NCBI GenBank assembly: GCA_030537215.1
Contig: JAUNOF010000004.1
Coordinates: 1-43,041, forward strand
Source of the DNA: Lachnospiraceae bacterium
Lineage (GTDB): Bacteria; Bacillota; Clostridia; Lachnospirales; Lachnospiraceae
DNA length: 43,041 nucleotides
Direction: 5' to 3'
Positions 17,359 to 25,068 of the stretch are shown here, piece by piece; the stretch's first letter is position 1; every line of letters starts with the position of its first letter. The notes under the pieces are model-generated. The model did no database searches. It saw only the letters and a program-made list of their open reading frames with translations, and was not told where the DNA came from. A program made the position numbers and the translations under genes.

Positions 17359-17855
17359 TACTTCTCCTCCTTTGTCTTATTCTGCAGCACATCAATTGCC
17401 AGACTAACAGCCTCCAATGCCTGCACCAGTGTGATAATGGCAAAGCTGACTACCATTGCTCCATAAGGGATCGTCATGGGAATTCCCAGGGCTGCCGATA
17501 TCTGTCCGGTCCGGATCTGAATATCCATCAGCTTCATGCCGCCCATAAAAACACCGAAGGAAAACAGGACTACCACGATTTTGGAGAGGATCTGAAGCAC
17601 TGCTTTTCCTTTTCCTTGGAACTTGTCCACGATTGCTGTTACTGCGATCTGGGTGCCGTCTCTTAAGCCCACCTCAGTTCCGATCAGAACCATGTAGATC
17701 ATACAGTAGATCGCCGCCTCGTCAAACCAGGAAATGGGCAGCTTGAAAATGTTTCGGTTTACCACCTGGGCAAATGACGCGCAAACCATGATGACAAATG
17801 TGACAACCATAATCAGGTTTTCTATCTTTGTCAAGCCATTCAATACCTTTTTCAT
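17358..17855 (-). CDS. TRAP transporter small permease (DctQ-type)
   Basis: This 165-residue, four-helix membrane protein is the small TRAP subunit. The mid-protein segment RNIFKLPISWFDEAA and a following helix ending before LRDGTQIAV are typical of DctQ. I start it at 17855, where GGGAGG lies eight bases upstream. That leaves 14 bases after the stop of the binding-protein gene; an upstream extension would overlap it. It pairs with the DctM subunit encoded immediately downstream. Confidence 0.9.
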   Translation of the reverse strand: MKKVLNGLTKIENLIMVVTFVIMVCASFAQVVNRNIFKLPISWFDEAAIYCMIYMVLIGTEVGLRDGTQIAVTAIVDKFQGKGKAVLQILSKIVVVLFSFGVFMGGMKLMDIQIRTGQISAALGIPMTIPYGAMVVSFAIITLVQALEAVSLAIDVLQNKTKEEK

Positions 17856-17869
17856 CTTCTCGTCCTCCC

Positions 17870-18889
17870 TTATGGATTTTCTGCGATAACCTGGTCGATT
17901 GCAGCCTGCCATTCCGGGTCAAAGGAAAATCCCTTGGCAGCTGCAAGACTCTGATACGCTGACTGAAGCTCCTCCACATTAATGTCGTGGAAGGTAACGC
18001 CTTTCTCCTTTAACACTACGGTTGCATCCTCATTGGCCTGCTTTAACAGCGCACGCTCCGTATTGTAGCCACGTTCCACGGCCTCCATAAATACCGGCTT
18101 CAGATCATCTGGAATCTGGTTCCATGCATGATCCGACATGCTGACTACAATGTATACAAAGGCATGGTTAGAATAGGTGATATCCTTGGTCACCTCATAA
18201 AAACCATTATTTAAACAGTTGCTGACCGCATTTTCACATGCATCGATGGTACCCTGCTGGAGAGCTGTAAACTGCTCGCTGGCTGCCATTGAAGTGGGGA
18301 TGGCGCCAAAGGACTCAAATGCTGCCATGTGGTACGCATTCTGCATGGTACGGATCTTAACACCTTTGAAATCATCGATTTCTGTGATTGGTTTCTTGGA
18401 AAATACATTTCGGAAGCCGGATTCCATGTAGCCGATCACATGAAGATTCAGCTTATCGAGAGCCTCTCTCTCTACCAGATCCCCCACCGGCCCGTCTACT
18501 GCCGCGTGAGCCTGCTCTTCATTGGTAAACAGATATGCCTGATCCAGAATGCTCATCTCTGGAATCCACTGAGTCAGCACCGAATTGGCACAGGTCACGA
18601 TATCGATGCCGCCCAGCATGGCAAGCTCCACGGTATCACGCTCACCGCCTAAAGTTCCTCCTGCCAGCACTTCGATCTGAATCCTTCCGTCTGTTGCCTC
18701 TGCAACCTCCTTGGCGATCTGTCTTGCGCCTTCTGCCTGTGCGGAGGAGTCCGCATCGGCTACCGCCATCTTAAAACGAATCACATTTCCATCTGATGAT
18801 GCACTGCTTTGGCATCCGCCTAACGGCAGTATGAACACTGCCAGTGCCGCAAGAACTGCCGCAGCACGTTTTACTGTTCGTTTCAACAT
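17870..18889 (-). CDS. TRAP transporter substrate-binding lipoprotein (DctP-type)
   Basis: This 339-residue solute-binding protein is anchored as a lipoprotein through Cys26 (PLGGC lipobox). It has the DctP pattern: ARQIAKEVAEAT-like opening, VKIRTMQN around the conserved arginine that salt-bridges the ligand carboxylate, and an ALQQGTIDACENA segment. The family binds organic acids, including uronic and aldonic acids. It lies 117 bases after the dehydratase gene, with a hairpin between, and is followed by the two membrane subunits. Confidence 0.92.
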   Translation of the reverse strand: MLKRTVKRAAAVLAALAVFILPLGGCQSSASSDGNVIRFKMAVADADSSAQAEGARQIAKEVAEATDGRIQIEVLAGGTLGGERDTVELAMLGGIDIVTCANSVLTQWIPEMSILDQAYLFTNEEQAHAAVDGPVGDLVEREALDKLNLHVIGYMESGFRNVFSKKPITEIDDFKGVKIRTMQNAYHMAAFESFGAIPTSMAASEQFTALQQGTIDACENAVSNCLNNGFYEVTKDITYSNHAFVYIVVSMSDHAWNQIPDDLKPVFMEAVERGYNTERALLKQANEDATVVLKEKGVTFHDINVEELQSAYQSLAAAKGFSFDPEWQAAIDQVIAENP

Positions 18890-18960
18890 ATTCTCTCCTT
18901 CTCTGTATCAAACTTCCCAGCTTTATTTTCTCAAATATTTTATCTGAAACTGCAATCTGG

Positions 18961-18996
18961 ATCCGTAATCGTCTCTGCAAGCTTGCCGTTACGGAT
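18961..18996. promoter_or_regulatory. Intercistronic hairpin between dehydratase and TRAP genes
   Basis: ATCCGTAA (18961-18968) and TTACGGAT (18989-18996) form an eight-base stem around a loop that itself contains the palindrome GCAAGCTTGC. There is no T-tract on the minus strand, so it is more likely an mRNA processing or stability element than a terminator. Confidence 0.35.
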
Positions 18997-19006
18997 TAAA
19001 ATTCTC

Positions 19007-20254
19007 TTATGGTGTCTGCAGCGCTCCGTCTTTTCTTCTGGTCTGTGTCCAGGTAGTAACGGTATTCTCACACGGATACTTTGCTGCTTCCTTTTCATCC
19101 AGATCTACACCCAGGCCTGGCTTGTCATTGGCATATACATAACCGTTCCGATACTCCGGAAGTCCCGGGAATACCTCCAGCAGCGCGCCGTGAGGCCCCT
19201 TCAGCTTTTGGATCACAAAGTTGGGCGGCTCGATTCCGGACCACTCCTGAACACCGAAGTTAGGTGCTGCAAGATCGATATGGATGTTCGCTGCGTGCGC
19301 CAGAGGAGACATATCCCCAGGTCCGTGCCATGCGGTTCTTACTCCAAACTGCTCGGCAAAGATCTGCAGCTTTCTGGCCGGTGTGATACCACCTACCTGG
19401 CTGATATGTACCCGGATAAAATCGATCAGATGCTCTGCAATCAGCTTCTTCCACTCTGCCGGGTTGTTAAACAGTTCGCCCTCTGCAATGGGGATCGTGG
19501 TCTGACGGCGAAGCTCACGCAGCCAGTCGGTCTGTTCGATGGAAACAGGATCCTCCAGGAAGAATAAGTCAAAGGGCTCCAGTTGGCGTGCCAGGCGGAT
19601 CGCTTCCACCGGTGCAATCCGCTCATGAACATCATGAACCAGATTAATGTCATAGCCAATTTTATTTCGAATTCCCTCAAACAGCTTTACCGTATTCCGG
19701 ATATAATTCTTGGAATCCAGATAAACGCCTGGCAGTGCGCCTTCCGGTGCTGTAGCCGGAGTATTTCCATAGGACTCCCCGCCGTATCCGCCGCACTGGC
19801 AACGAATGGTCTGGATTCCCATTTCCTGGAACCGAAGAATGTTATCGCAAAGTTCTTCCAGATCTCTTCCATCTGCATGACGGTATACCGGAATTCCCTC
19901 CCGGCACTTGCCGCCGAACAACTGGTACACCGGCATTCCTGCCAGCTTTCCTTTAATATCCCACAGCGCCATGTCCACCCCTGAAATGGCATTGTTCTCG
20001 ATGGGACCATTTCTCCAGTAGCCATTCTGATGCATCAGCTGCCAGATTTCCTCAATATTTTCTGCATTCCGTCCCTTTAACAGCGGATCCAGGTACTCTT
20101 CCACCAGAGTCTTTACAGCCAGATGACGATAGGCAAATGTAGCGCAGCCTAATCCATACAGTCCCGGCTGATTCGTTTCCACCTTTACTACCACCAGATT
20201 AATCCCCTCCGGTGCCGTGCAGATCACACGAACCTTTTCAATTGTTACTGACAT
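19007..20254 (-). CDS. manD: ManD/RspA-type sugar acid dehydratase (enolase superfamily)
   Basis: This 415-residue protein of the mandelate racemase/enolase superfamily matches the ManD/RspA group, which dehydrates D-mannonate (some members D-gluconate) to 2-keto-3-deoxygluconate. Predicted Mg2+ ligands are Asp208 (VHDVHER), Glu234 (LEDP) and Glu260 (AEGE). His210, His310 (HGPGDMSP) and Glu337 (VQEW) match the other conserved catalytic positions. It is the first gene of the operon, with AGGAG eight bases before the ATG. Many RspA homologues have weak or no mannonate activity, so the substrate is likely rather than certain. Confidence 0.87.
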   Translation of the reverse strand: MSVTIEKVRVICTAPEGINLVVVKVETNQPGLYGLGCATFAYRHLAVKTLVEEYLDPLLKGRNAENIEEIWQLMHQNGYWRNGPIENNAISGVDMALWDIKGKLAGMPVYQLFGGKCREGIPVYRHADGRDLEELCDNILRFQEMGIQTIRCQCGGYGGESYGNTPATAPEGALPGVYLDSKNYIRNTVKLFEGIRNKIGYDINLVHDVHERIAPVEAIRLARQLEPFDLFFLEDPVSIEQTDWLRELRRQTTIPIAEGELFNNPAEWKKLIAEHLIDFIRVHISQVGGITPARKLQIFAEQFGVRTAWHGPGDMSPLAHAANIHIDLAAPNFGVQEWSGIEPPNFVIQKLKGPHGALLEVFPGLPEYRNGYVYANDKPGLGVDLDEKEAAKYPCENTVTTWTQTRRKDGALQTP

Positions 20255-20290
20255 TTTCTTCTCCTTTCTGATTCCCCTTTTTCTTGTTAG

Positions 20291-20301
20291 TCGTCTGACA
20301 A
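20291..20301. promoter_or_regulatory. FCD-GntR operator-like site A
   Basis: TCGTCTGACAA differs at one base from the TTGTCTGACAA repeats at 20645 and 21376. It lies 37 bases before the dehydratase start codon, in the leader of its transcript. Confidence 0.5.
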
Positions 20302-20318
20302 GTTGAGCTGTTTTTTAA

Positions 20319-20351
20319 CGGCTGTAAGGAACAGCCGCTTTTTATTTTTTT
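20319..20351 (+). terminator. Plus-strand terminator-like hairpin in the dehydratase leader
   Basis: CGGCTGT (20319-20325), a five-base loop and ACAGCCG (20331-20337) are followed on the plus strand by a long T-rich run. It faces opposite to the dehydratase operon. No plus-strand gene is visible upstream, so it could stop antisense transcripts or act as a leader structure. Confidence 0.4.
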
Positions 20352-20482
20352 TTTTGAGCTTTTCTCTCCGTTTCAGTTTCCAGATTCAACCATTTTTCCG
20401 TTTTATTTTTCTGTTTGCGGTTGATTATTTATAATTTCATTCAGGAACTGGGATCTCTTAGCACTTGCTTTGTCTTTTCAAC

Positions 20483-20493
20483 TTGTCTTACAA
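20483..20493. promoter_or_regulatory. FCD-GntR operator-like site B
   Basis: TTGTCTTACAA is the core of a perfect inverted repeat, AACTTGT-CTT-ACAAGTT, at 20480-20496. It lies directly downstream of the dehydratase promoter -10 box, across the expected transcription start, so binding would block initiation. Confidence 0.7.
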
Positions 20494-20504
20494 GTTACAA
20501 TTGA

Positions 20505-20532
20505 ATTATATCACTATTATTGGATTTGTCAA
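20505..20532 (-). promoter_or_regulatory. Promoter of the dehydratase/TRAP/SDR operon
   Basis: On the minus strand, perfect TTGACA (20527-20532) and TATAAT (20505-20510) boxes are separated by 16 bases. The transcript would start near 20498, leaving a leader of about 245 bases before the dehydratase. The leader holds operator-like sites and a hairpin but no evident ORF. Confidence 0.75.
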
Positions 20533-20644
20533 TGCTTCTTTTGTTCTTTTTTTCTATTTCAAATTCTTTTTCTATAATTTACAAAAAATTCCGCTATAAA
20601 TTGTACATATTCACCACATATTTGCTTTCCAACCGTAAATCCAC

Positions 20645-20655
20645 TTGTCTGACAA
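20645..20655. promoter_or_regulatory. FCD-GntR operator-like site C
   Basis: TTGTCTGACAA lies about 110 bases upstream of the dehydratase -35 box and 30 bases after the regulator gene. It is identical to site D at 21376. An upstream copy could support looping with site B. Confidence 0.6.
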
Positions 20656-20685
20656 TAAGTTGCCTGTTCATGGCATATCCCGCTT

Positions 20686-21363
20686 TTATTGCTCAATCTC
20701 CAGCCTGTTGATGGCATTCTGGAGATGCTCAAACATCATCTCACGGGCGCGTTCTGCATCCCCTGCCTTGATGGCGCTTAAGATCAGGGTATGGTAATAA
20801 ATACCATCCCGATAGCCGAACAGCTCATTTAACTGGCTGTGATTCCTTCTGGTCTCCTCAAACACCTTCAGCAGGCTTTTTGTCAAAATGGGATTCTGGG
20901 CAGCCCGGCAGATCGCTTCATGAAATTTAATATCTGCTGTGACAAACTCCTCCCGTTTCCCCTGATTCGCCGCCATTTCATCTAAATCCTCCTGCAGCTC
21001 CTGCAAAAGTTCCGGAGTACACTTGTTTGCCGCCATAAAGCAGGCCTCGCTCTCCACAATCCGGCGGAACTCCAGAACCTTCTCAATATCACGGCAGTCC
21101 TCTGATGTAATCTTATTTCCGCTGCCTGTATTTTCATCCACCTGCGCATCTAAAAGAAAGGTTCCCTTTCCGTGGCGGGATTCCAGAACGCCGACTCCTA
21201 CCAAATGCTGGATCGCTGTCCGGATGCTGGCCCGGCTTACCCCCAGGATTTCGGTCAATTGGTTTTCAGAAGGGATTTTTTCTCCTACCTTCCAATTGCC
21301 GGAGTTAATATTATCCTTGAAATATTGAAGGATCTGTTCTGTTACATTCGAATGGGATATCAT
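20686..21363 (-). CDS. GntR-family regulator with FCD domain (FadR-like)
   Basis: This 225-residue regulator has an N-terminal winged helix-turn-helix (about residues 5-75, with PSENQLTEILGVSRASIRTAI). An all-helical FCD ligand domain follows (about 90-220, with the conserved FHEAI metal-binding helix). FCD regulators often bind sugar acids and repress the catabolic operon next to them. I start it at ATG 21363, eight bases after AAGGAG, because the GTG at 21372 overlaps that ribosome site. It lies directly upstream of the dehydratase operon, and its binding sites appear in front of both units. Confidence 0.9.
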   Translation of the reverse strand: MISHSNVTEQILQYFKDNINSGNWKVGEKIPSENQLTEILGVSRASIRTAIQHLVGVGVLESRHGKGTFLLDAQVDENTGSGNKITSEDCRDIEKVLEFRRIVESEACFMAANKCTPELLQELQEDLDEMAANQGKREEFVTADIKFHEAICRAAQNPILTKSLLKVFEETRRNHSQLNELFGYRDGIYYHTLILSAIKAGDAERAREMMFEHLQNAINRLEIEQ

Positions 21364-21375
21364 TTTGCTCACTCC

Positions 21376-21386
21376 TTGTCTGACAA
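21376..21386. promoter_or_regulatory. FCD-GntR operator-like site D
   Basis: TTGTCTGACAA lies between the -10 box and the start codon of the regulator gene, overlapping the ribosome site region. This position fits negative autoregulation. Confidence 0.65.
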
Positions 21387-21395
21387 CATATTCTT

Positions 21396-21423
21396 ATTAT
21401 AACACCGAGTAAGACTTTGTCAA
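21396..21423 (-). promoter_or_regulatory. Promoter of the FCD-GntR regulator gene
   Basis: Perfect TTGACA (21418-21423) and TATAAT (21396-21401) boxes on the minus strand are 16 bases apart. The start is expected near 21389, beside operator site D. Confidence 0.75.
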
Positions 21424-21466
21424 ATTGGTTTCTGTTAATACTTTTTCTCCATTGCCGCAATTTTAA

Positions 21467-21575
21467 CTTATGTACATAAGAAATAGCCGTCCTGTTCCTT
21501 GGCAAAACTGACGGCTAATCTTAAATGCTTTACTTCGCCGGGTCGGGTGACTGCTACTCACCTTCCGGCTGTCCT
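21467..21575. ncRNA. Two-stem structured element of unknown type
   Basis: Within the gap between the regulator and deaminase genes, three inverted repeats are packed together. They are a 14-base perfect palindrome (21467-21480, CTTATGTACATAAG), a long stem TAGCCGTC/GACGGCTA (21484-21491 with 21510-21517), and a GC-rich stem GCCGG...CCGGC (21537-21541 with 21564-21568) that encloses GGTGA/TCACC. The compactness suggests a folded RNA or a mobile-element end. The strand is undecided. I could not match it to a known riboswitch class. Confidence 0.35.
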
Positions 21576-21683
21576 GTTAAGTATATTATATTCTAACTTT
21601 TCATAATTTTCAACTGCAAATTTATTGCAGTTTTGTACCTTGTTCTGTTGTTGTTACGATTCATGTGCATTCGCAGCAATCTG

Positions 21684-22952
21684 TTATTTCATCCGTTCAA
21701 TAATCTCATTGGCCTTTCTGTAAATCTCCTCCGGCTCTGTGCCGATCATAAAACGTCCATCCTCATAGAGAACGTTTCCGTTTACCATGGTCAGCTTTAC
21801 ATTCTGCTTGCTTCCGCTGTATACCAGATTTTTAGGGATGTGGTTCAGCGGCTGCATATTAGGCTGCTTCAAATCAATAACAATCAGATCGGCCAGCTTC
21901 CCCGGCGCCAGGCAGTCGCAGTCCGTAAGGCCCATAGCCCTTGCCCCTCCTGCCACGGCCATCTGCAGCACCTGCTCTCCGGGAACGGCCGCCGCATCCT
22001 TCTCCCGCAGCTTTGCCAGTCCTGTTACCAGGAACATTTCACGGAACATGTCCAGACAGTTGTTGCTGGCCGGTCCATCAGTGCCGATGGCCAGATGGAT
22101 TCCCATATCCAGCATGTCTGTAATTCTTGCAATTCCGCTTGCCAGCTTAGTATTGGAGCCCGGATTGGTTACGGCAGTCAGCCCCCGCCTGCGGAAAATG
22201 TCCAGATCCTCATCCGTCATGTAGACGCAGTGATAGCCGCCGCCGCCGTACTGGAAGATTCCCAGAGAATCCATATATGCTGTAGGAGTCATCCCGTGGC
22301 GCTCGATGCACTGCTCCACCTCCAGCCGAGTCTCTGAGTTATGAGCAAATACCGGAGCTTTATACTTCTCTGCCAGTGCCCCAATTCCCCTCAGCAGCTC
22401 ATCAGAGGAGGTATATTCTGCATGAAAGCCAAGGCAATAGCGGATCAGCTCATGATACTGATTATATTTCACGTACTCTGCCTCCAGCTCCGGAAGAGAG
22501 GACACGAAATTGTTGATGCCGCTGACCATCACCGTCCGGAAACCGCATTCCACAGAAGCCCTGGCAATCATCTCCGGATGGAGATACATGTCAAAGTTTG
22601 ATGTGATGCCGCTGGTAAGGTATTCCATAATCGCCAGCTTGGACAGCCAGTAAACATCCTCCGGCAGCAGCTTGGCCTCCATGGGGAAAACCTGCTGGTT
22701 CAGCCAGTCGTGAAGGGGCAGGTCATCTGCGTAGCTGCGGAGAAAGGTCATGGCGGAATGGGTGTGGGCATCCTTAAATCCAGGCATAATCAGGTTTCCC
22801 TGCGCATCGATCTCCCGATCCCATGCCGGCGCCTCCTTTCGGCCCTGCCCTACGCAGGTGATCCGGCTGCCCTCTACCCAAAGCTCTCCCTCCTGGATCT
22901 CCATGTTCTGATCCATGGTCAGAAGTCTTGCATTATAAAAACGAATATTCAT
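21684..22952 (-). CDS. Amidohydrolase, MTA/SAH/5'-deoxyadenosine deaminase-like
   Basis: This 422-residue amidohydrolase matches the MtaD/SsnA/DadD group that deaminates the adenine of 5'-modified adenosines. The metal site is His63 and His65 (DAHTHS), His204 (FAHNSE, with Glu207 as acid/base) and Asp292 (GTDGPASNN), with His241 also conserved. The LHDWLNQQVFPME segment and SNTKLASGIA are typical of the group. It is the last gene of locus 2, eight bases after the permease gene. Deamination in the cytoplasm would convert imported or endogenous 5'-deoxyadenosine or methylthioadenosine to the inosine form, which the PunA-type phosphorylase of the same locus could then cleave. Confidence 0.88.
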   Translation of the reverse strand: MNIRFYNARLLTMDQNMEIQEGELWVEGSRITCVGQGRKEAPAWDREIDAQGNLIMPGFKDAHTHSAMTFLRSYADDLPLHDWLNQQVFPMEAKLLPEDVYWLSKLAIMEYLTSGITSNFDMYLHPEMIARASVECGFRTVMVSGINNFVSSLPELEAEYVKYNQYHELIRYCLGFHAEYTSSDELLRGIGALAEKYKAPVFAHNSETRLEVEQCIERHGMTPTAYMDSLGIFQYGGGGYHCVYMTDEDLDIFRRRGLTAVTNPGSNTKLASGIARITDMLDMGIHLAIGTDGPASNNCLDMFREMFLVTGLAKLREKDAAAVPGEQVLQMAVAGGARAMGLTDCDCLAPGKLADLIVIDLKQPNMQPLNHIPKNLVYSGSKQNVKLTMVNGNVLYEDGRFMIGTEPEEIYRKANEIIERMK

Positions 22953-22960
22953 CTGTCACA

Positions 22961-23920
22961 TTACCTCTTTCCTTTATCGTAGATTTCTCCAAGGGCTCTG
23001 GGCGAACGGTTGTACTTGGAGAAGAAAATCAGCAGCAGCAGCGTAACCACATAAGGCAGCGTCATAACCAGATCGGAGTAGCTGCTTGGCATCTGCAGCT
23101 TCTGAACCAGATAATATCCCGCCGACCGGGCGAAGCCGAACAGCAGGCAGGACCCCAGGGTGGGAAGGATGGTCCAGTTTCCGAATATCAGCGCCGCAAT
23201 CGCCAGATAACCGTAGCCAACATAGATGCTGGAGGAGAAATTTGCGGAGATGGAATAAGCAAAGCTGATTCCTGCCAGGCCGGACAGGCCGCCGGATACC
23301 ATAACCGCAATCAGCCGCACTCTGGCAACATCCACACCGGCCGCATCTACCGCATGGGGATTGTCTCCGCAGGCCCGCAGATTCATACCGTACCGGGTCT
23401 TATACATCACATACCAGGCAATTACCGCCACCACAAGGATGATCAGCTCGAAGGGGTAAATATCCTTAAACACCGCTCCTAAAACCGGAATCTGGCTGAT
23501 GCCCGGAACCGTAAGCTTGGCCGATACTCCAAGAACAAACTTGTCGGAGGCCGCACCAAATACGCTGCGGTTTAAAAACTTTGTCAAAAACGCGGTCAGC
23601 GCCATGGCAAGGATGTTGATTACCACACCGCTGATGGTCTGATTCGCCTTAAACCGGATACAAAGAAGGGCGTGGAGCAGAGAATATACCGTTCCCCCCA
23701 CTACCGCAAACACCATGGCAATGTAATACGGTACCTGGGAGTCACCTGAAAAACTGGAAGCTGCCAGCACGGCTGCCAGAGCGCCGGTAAACGCGCCGAA
23801 TCCCTGCAGGCCCTCCAGCGCCAGATTGGTGATTCCGCTTTTCTCACTGTAGATGCCGCCGATCGCCATAATAAATAAGGGCAGGGAAAATGCCAGGCCA
23901 TCAATAATAATTCGTTCCAT
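22961..23920 (-). CDS. Nucleoside ABC transporter permease (NupQ-like), locus 2
   Basis: This 319-residue hydrophobic permease has the family motif GITNLALEGLQGFGAF near its N-terminus, equivalent to GVSDLGLEGMM in the locus 1 copy. Its ATG follows the upstream permease gene with stop and start touching. The clear divergence from the locus 1 permease argues against recent duplication. Confidence 0.9.
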   Translation of the reverse strand: MERIIIDGLAFSLPLFIMAIGGIYSEKSGITNLALEGLQGFGAFTGALAAVLAASSFSGDSQVPYYIAMVFAVVGGTVYSLLHALLCIRFKANQTISGVVINILAMALTAFLTKFLNRSVFGAASDKFVLGVSAKLTVPGISQIPVLGAVFKDIYPFELIILVVAVIAWYVMYKTRYGMNLRACGDNPHAVDAAGVDVARVRLIAVMVSGGLSGLAGISFAYSISANFSSSIYVGYGYLAIAALIFGNWTILPTLGSCLLFGFARSAGYYLVQKLQMPSSYSDLVMTLPYVVTLLLLIFFSKYNRSPRALGEIYDKGKR

Positions 23921-25068
23921 CAGCCCTTCCCCCTTTCTGTTTCTTCCTTCAGCTCGTCCTGATAGGATTTTACCTTATACTGAATGAATGCACCGCAGGC
24001 GGAAAACAGCAGGATCACGCCTGTAATAACCGATGCAATTTCTGACTCCAGGCCGGATGCAGAGTTCATGTACGTACTTCCCTTGCTGAGCACCGTGATC
24101 AGAAACGAGGAAGCGATAATGCCGATGGGATTGCTGTTGGCCAGCAGGGATACGGCAATGGCGTCAAAGCCGGTGCTTGGCAGCACTCTCGGCTGAATGG
24201 AGCCGAAATACCCCAGAAAATACGTCACACCGGACAGACCTGCCAGTCCGCCGGAAAATACCATGGCTGCGATCATATTCCGGCCTACATGAATTCCTGC
24301 ATACCGGGCCGCATTCCGGCTGGTTCCCACACATTTCAGCTCGTATCCGAAGGTAGTCCGGTCCAGAAGAAACTTTACTGCAAAAGCAGTCAGCACCGCC
24401 AGAACAATGCCCAGCGGAATGTCCATCTTCAGATTCCCTACCGGCGTGTCCATCAAGGTCAGCCTTGCCGCCTTTGAAACAGCGTTGGACTGACGGGATA
24501 CAGGATTCACGTAGTAGGTATTGATAAAAAAGCTGATCACATACTGGGCAATGTAATTAATCATAATGGAGGACACAACCTCATTAATATTAAACTGGTA
24601 CTTCAGCCAGCCGATCAGGCCGCCCACCAGCGCACCCACGAGAATTCCCACCACCAGCACAAGAGGCTTGGCTAACGGAGCGCTTAAGGAGCTGTAGCCT
24701 ACCGTAATGGTTGTGAGAAAGCCGGCGCACAGCATCTGTCCGGATACACCGATATTAAAAAGTCCTGCCCGAAGGGCCACCGCCACCGACAGGGAGGCAA
24801 ACAACATAGGGGTCCATGCATTCATAAAGCTGGTAAAATCCGTAAGCATACTTTTGTACCCTGCATAGGTTGCCTTGGGAAGAAGACCGGAGCCCTGGAG
24901 CAGATTCTGATACGCCGTCAGCGGATTCTTGCCCTGAAACAGGATAATAACCGCTCCTGCCAGGAGACTTAAGACAATGGCAAACAGCGGGATGGTAATA
25001 CCCTGATAGCGGTCATTGCCCAGCAGGCGGACCATTCCCCGTTTTATAATATGTTTATTTTTCTGCAT
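23920..25068 (-). CDS. Nucleoside ABC transporter permease (NupP-like), locus 2
   Basis: This 382-residue permease has about ten hydrophobic helices and the conserved NINEVVSSIMIN segment, matching ANEIIMTLML of the locus 1 copy. It overlaps the ATPase gene by 14 bases at its start and touches the second permease gene at its end. It should form the channel together with that permease. Confidence 0.9.
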   Translation of the reverse strand: MQKNKHIIKRGMVRLLGNDRYQGITIPLFAIVLSLLAGAVIILFQGKNPLTAYQNLLQGSGLLPKATYAGYKSMLTDFTSFMNAWTPMLFASLSVAVALRAGLFNIGVSGQMLCAGFLTTITVGYSSLSAPLAKPLVLVVGILVGALVGGLIGWLKYQFNINEVVSSIMINYIAQYVISFFINTYYVNPVSRQSNAVSKAARLTLMDTPVGNLKMDIPLGIVLAVLTAFAVKFLLDRTTFGYELKCVGTSRNAARYAGIHVGRNMIAAMVFSGGLAGLSGVTYFLGYFGSIQPRVLPSTGFDAIAVSLLANSNPIGIIASSFLITVLSKGSTYMNSASGLESEIASVITGVILLFSACGAFIQYKVKSYQDELKEETERGKG

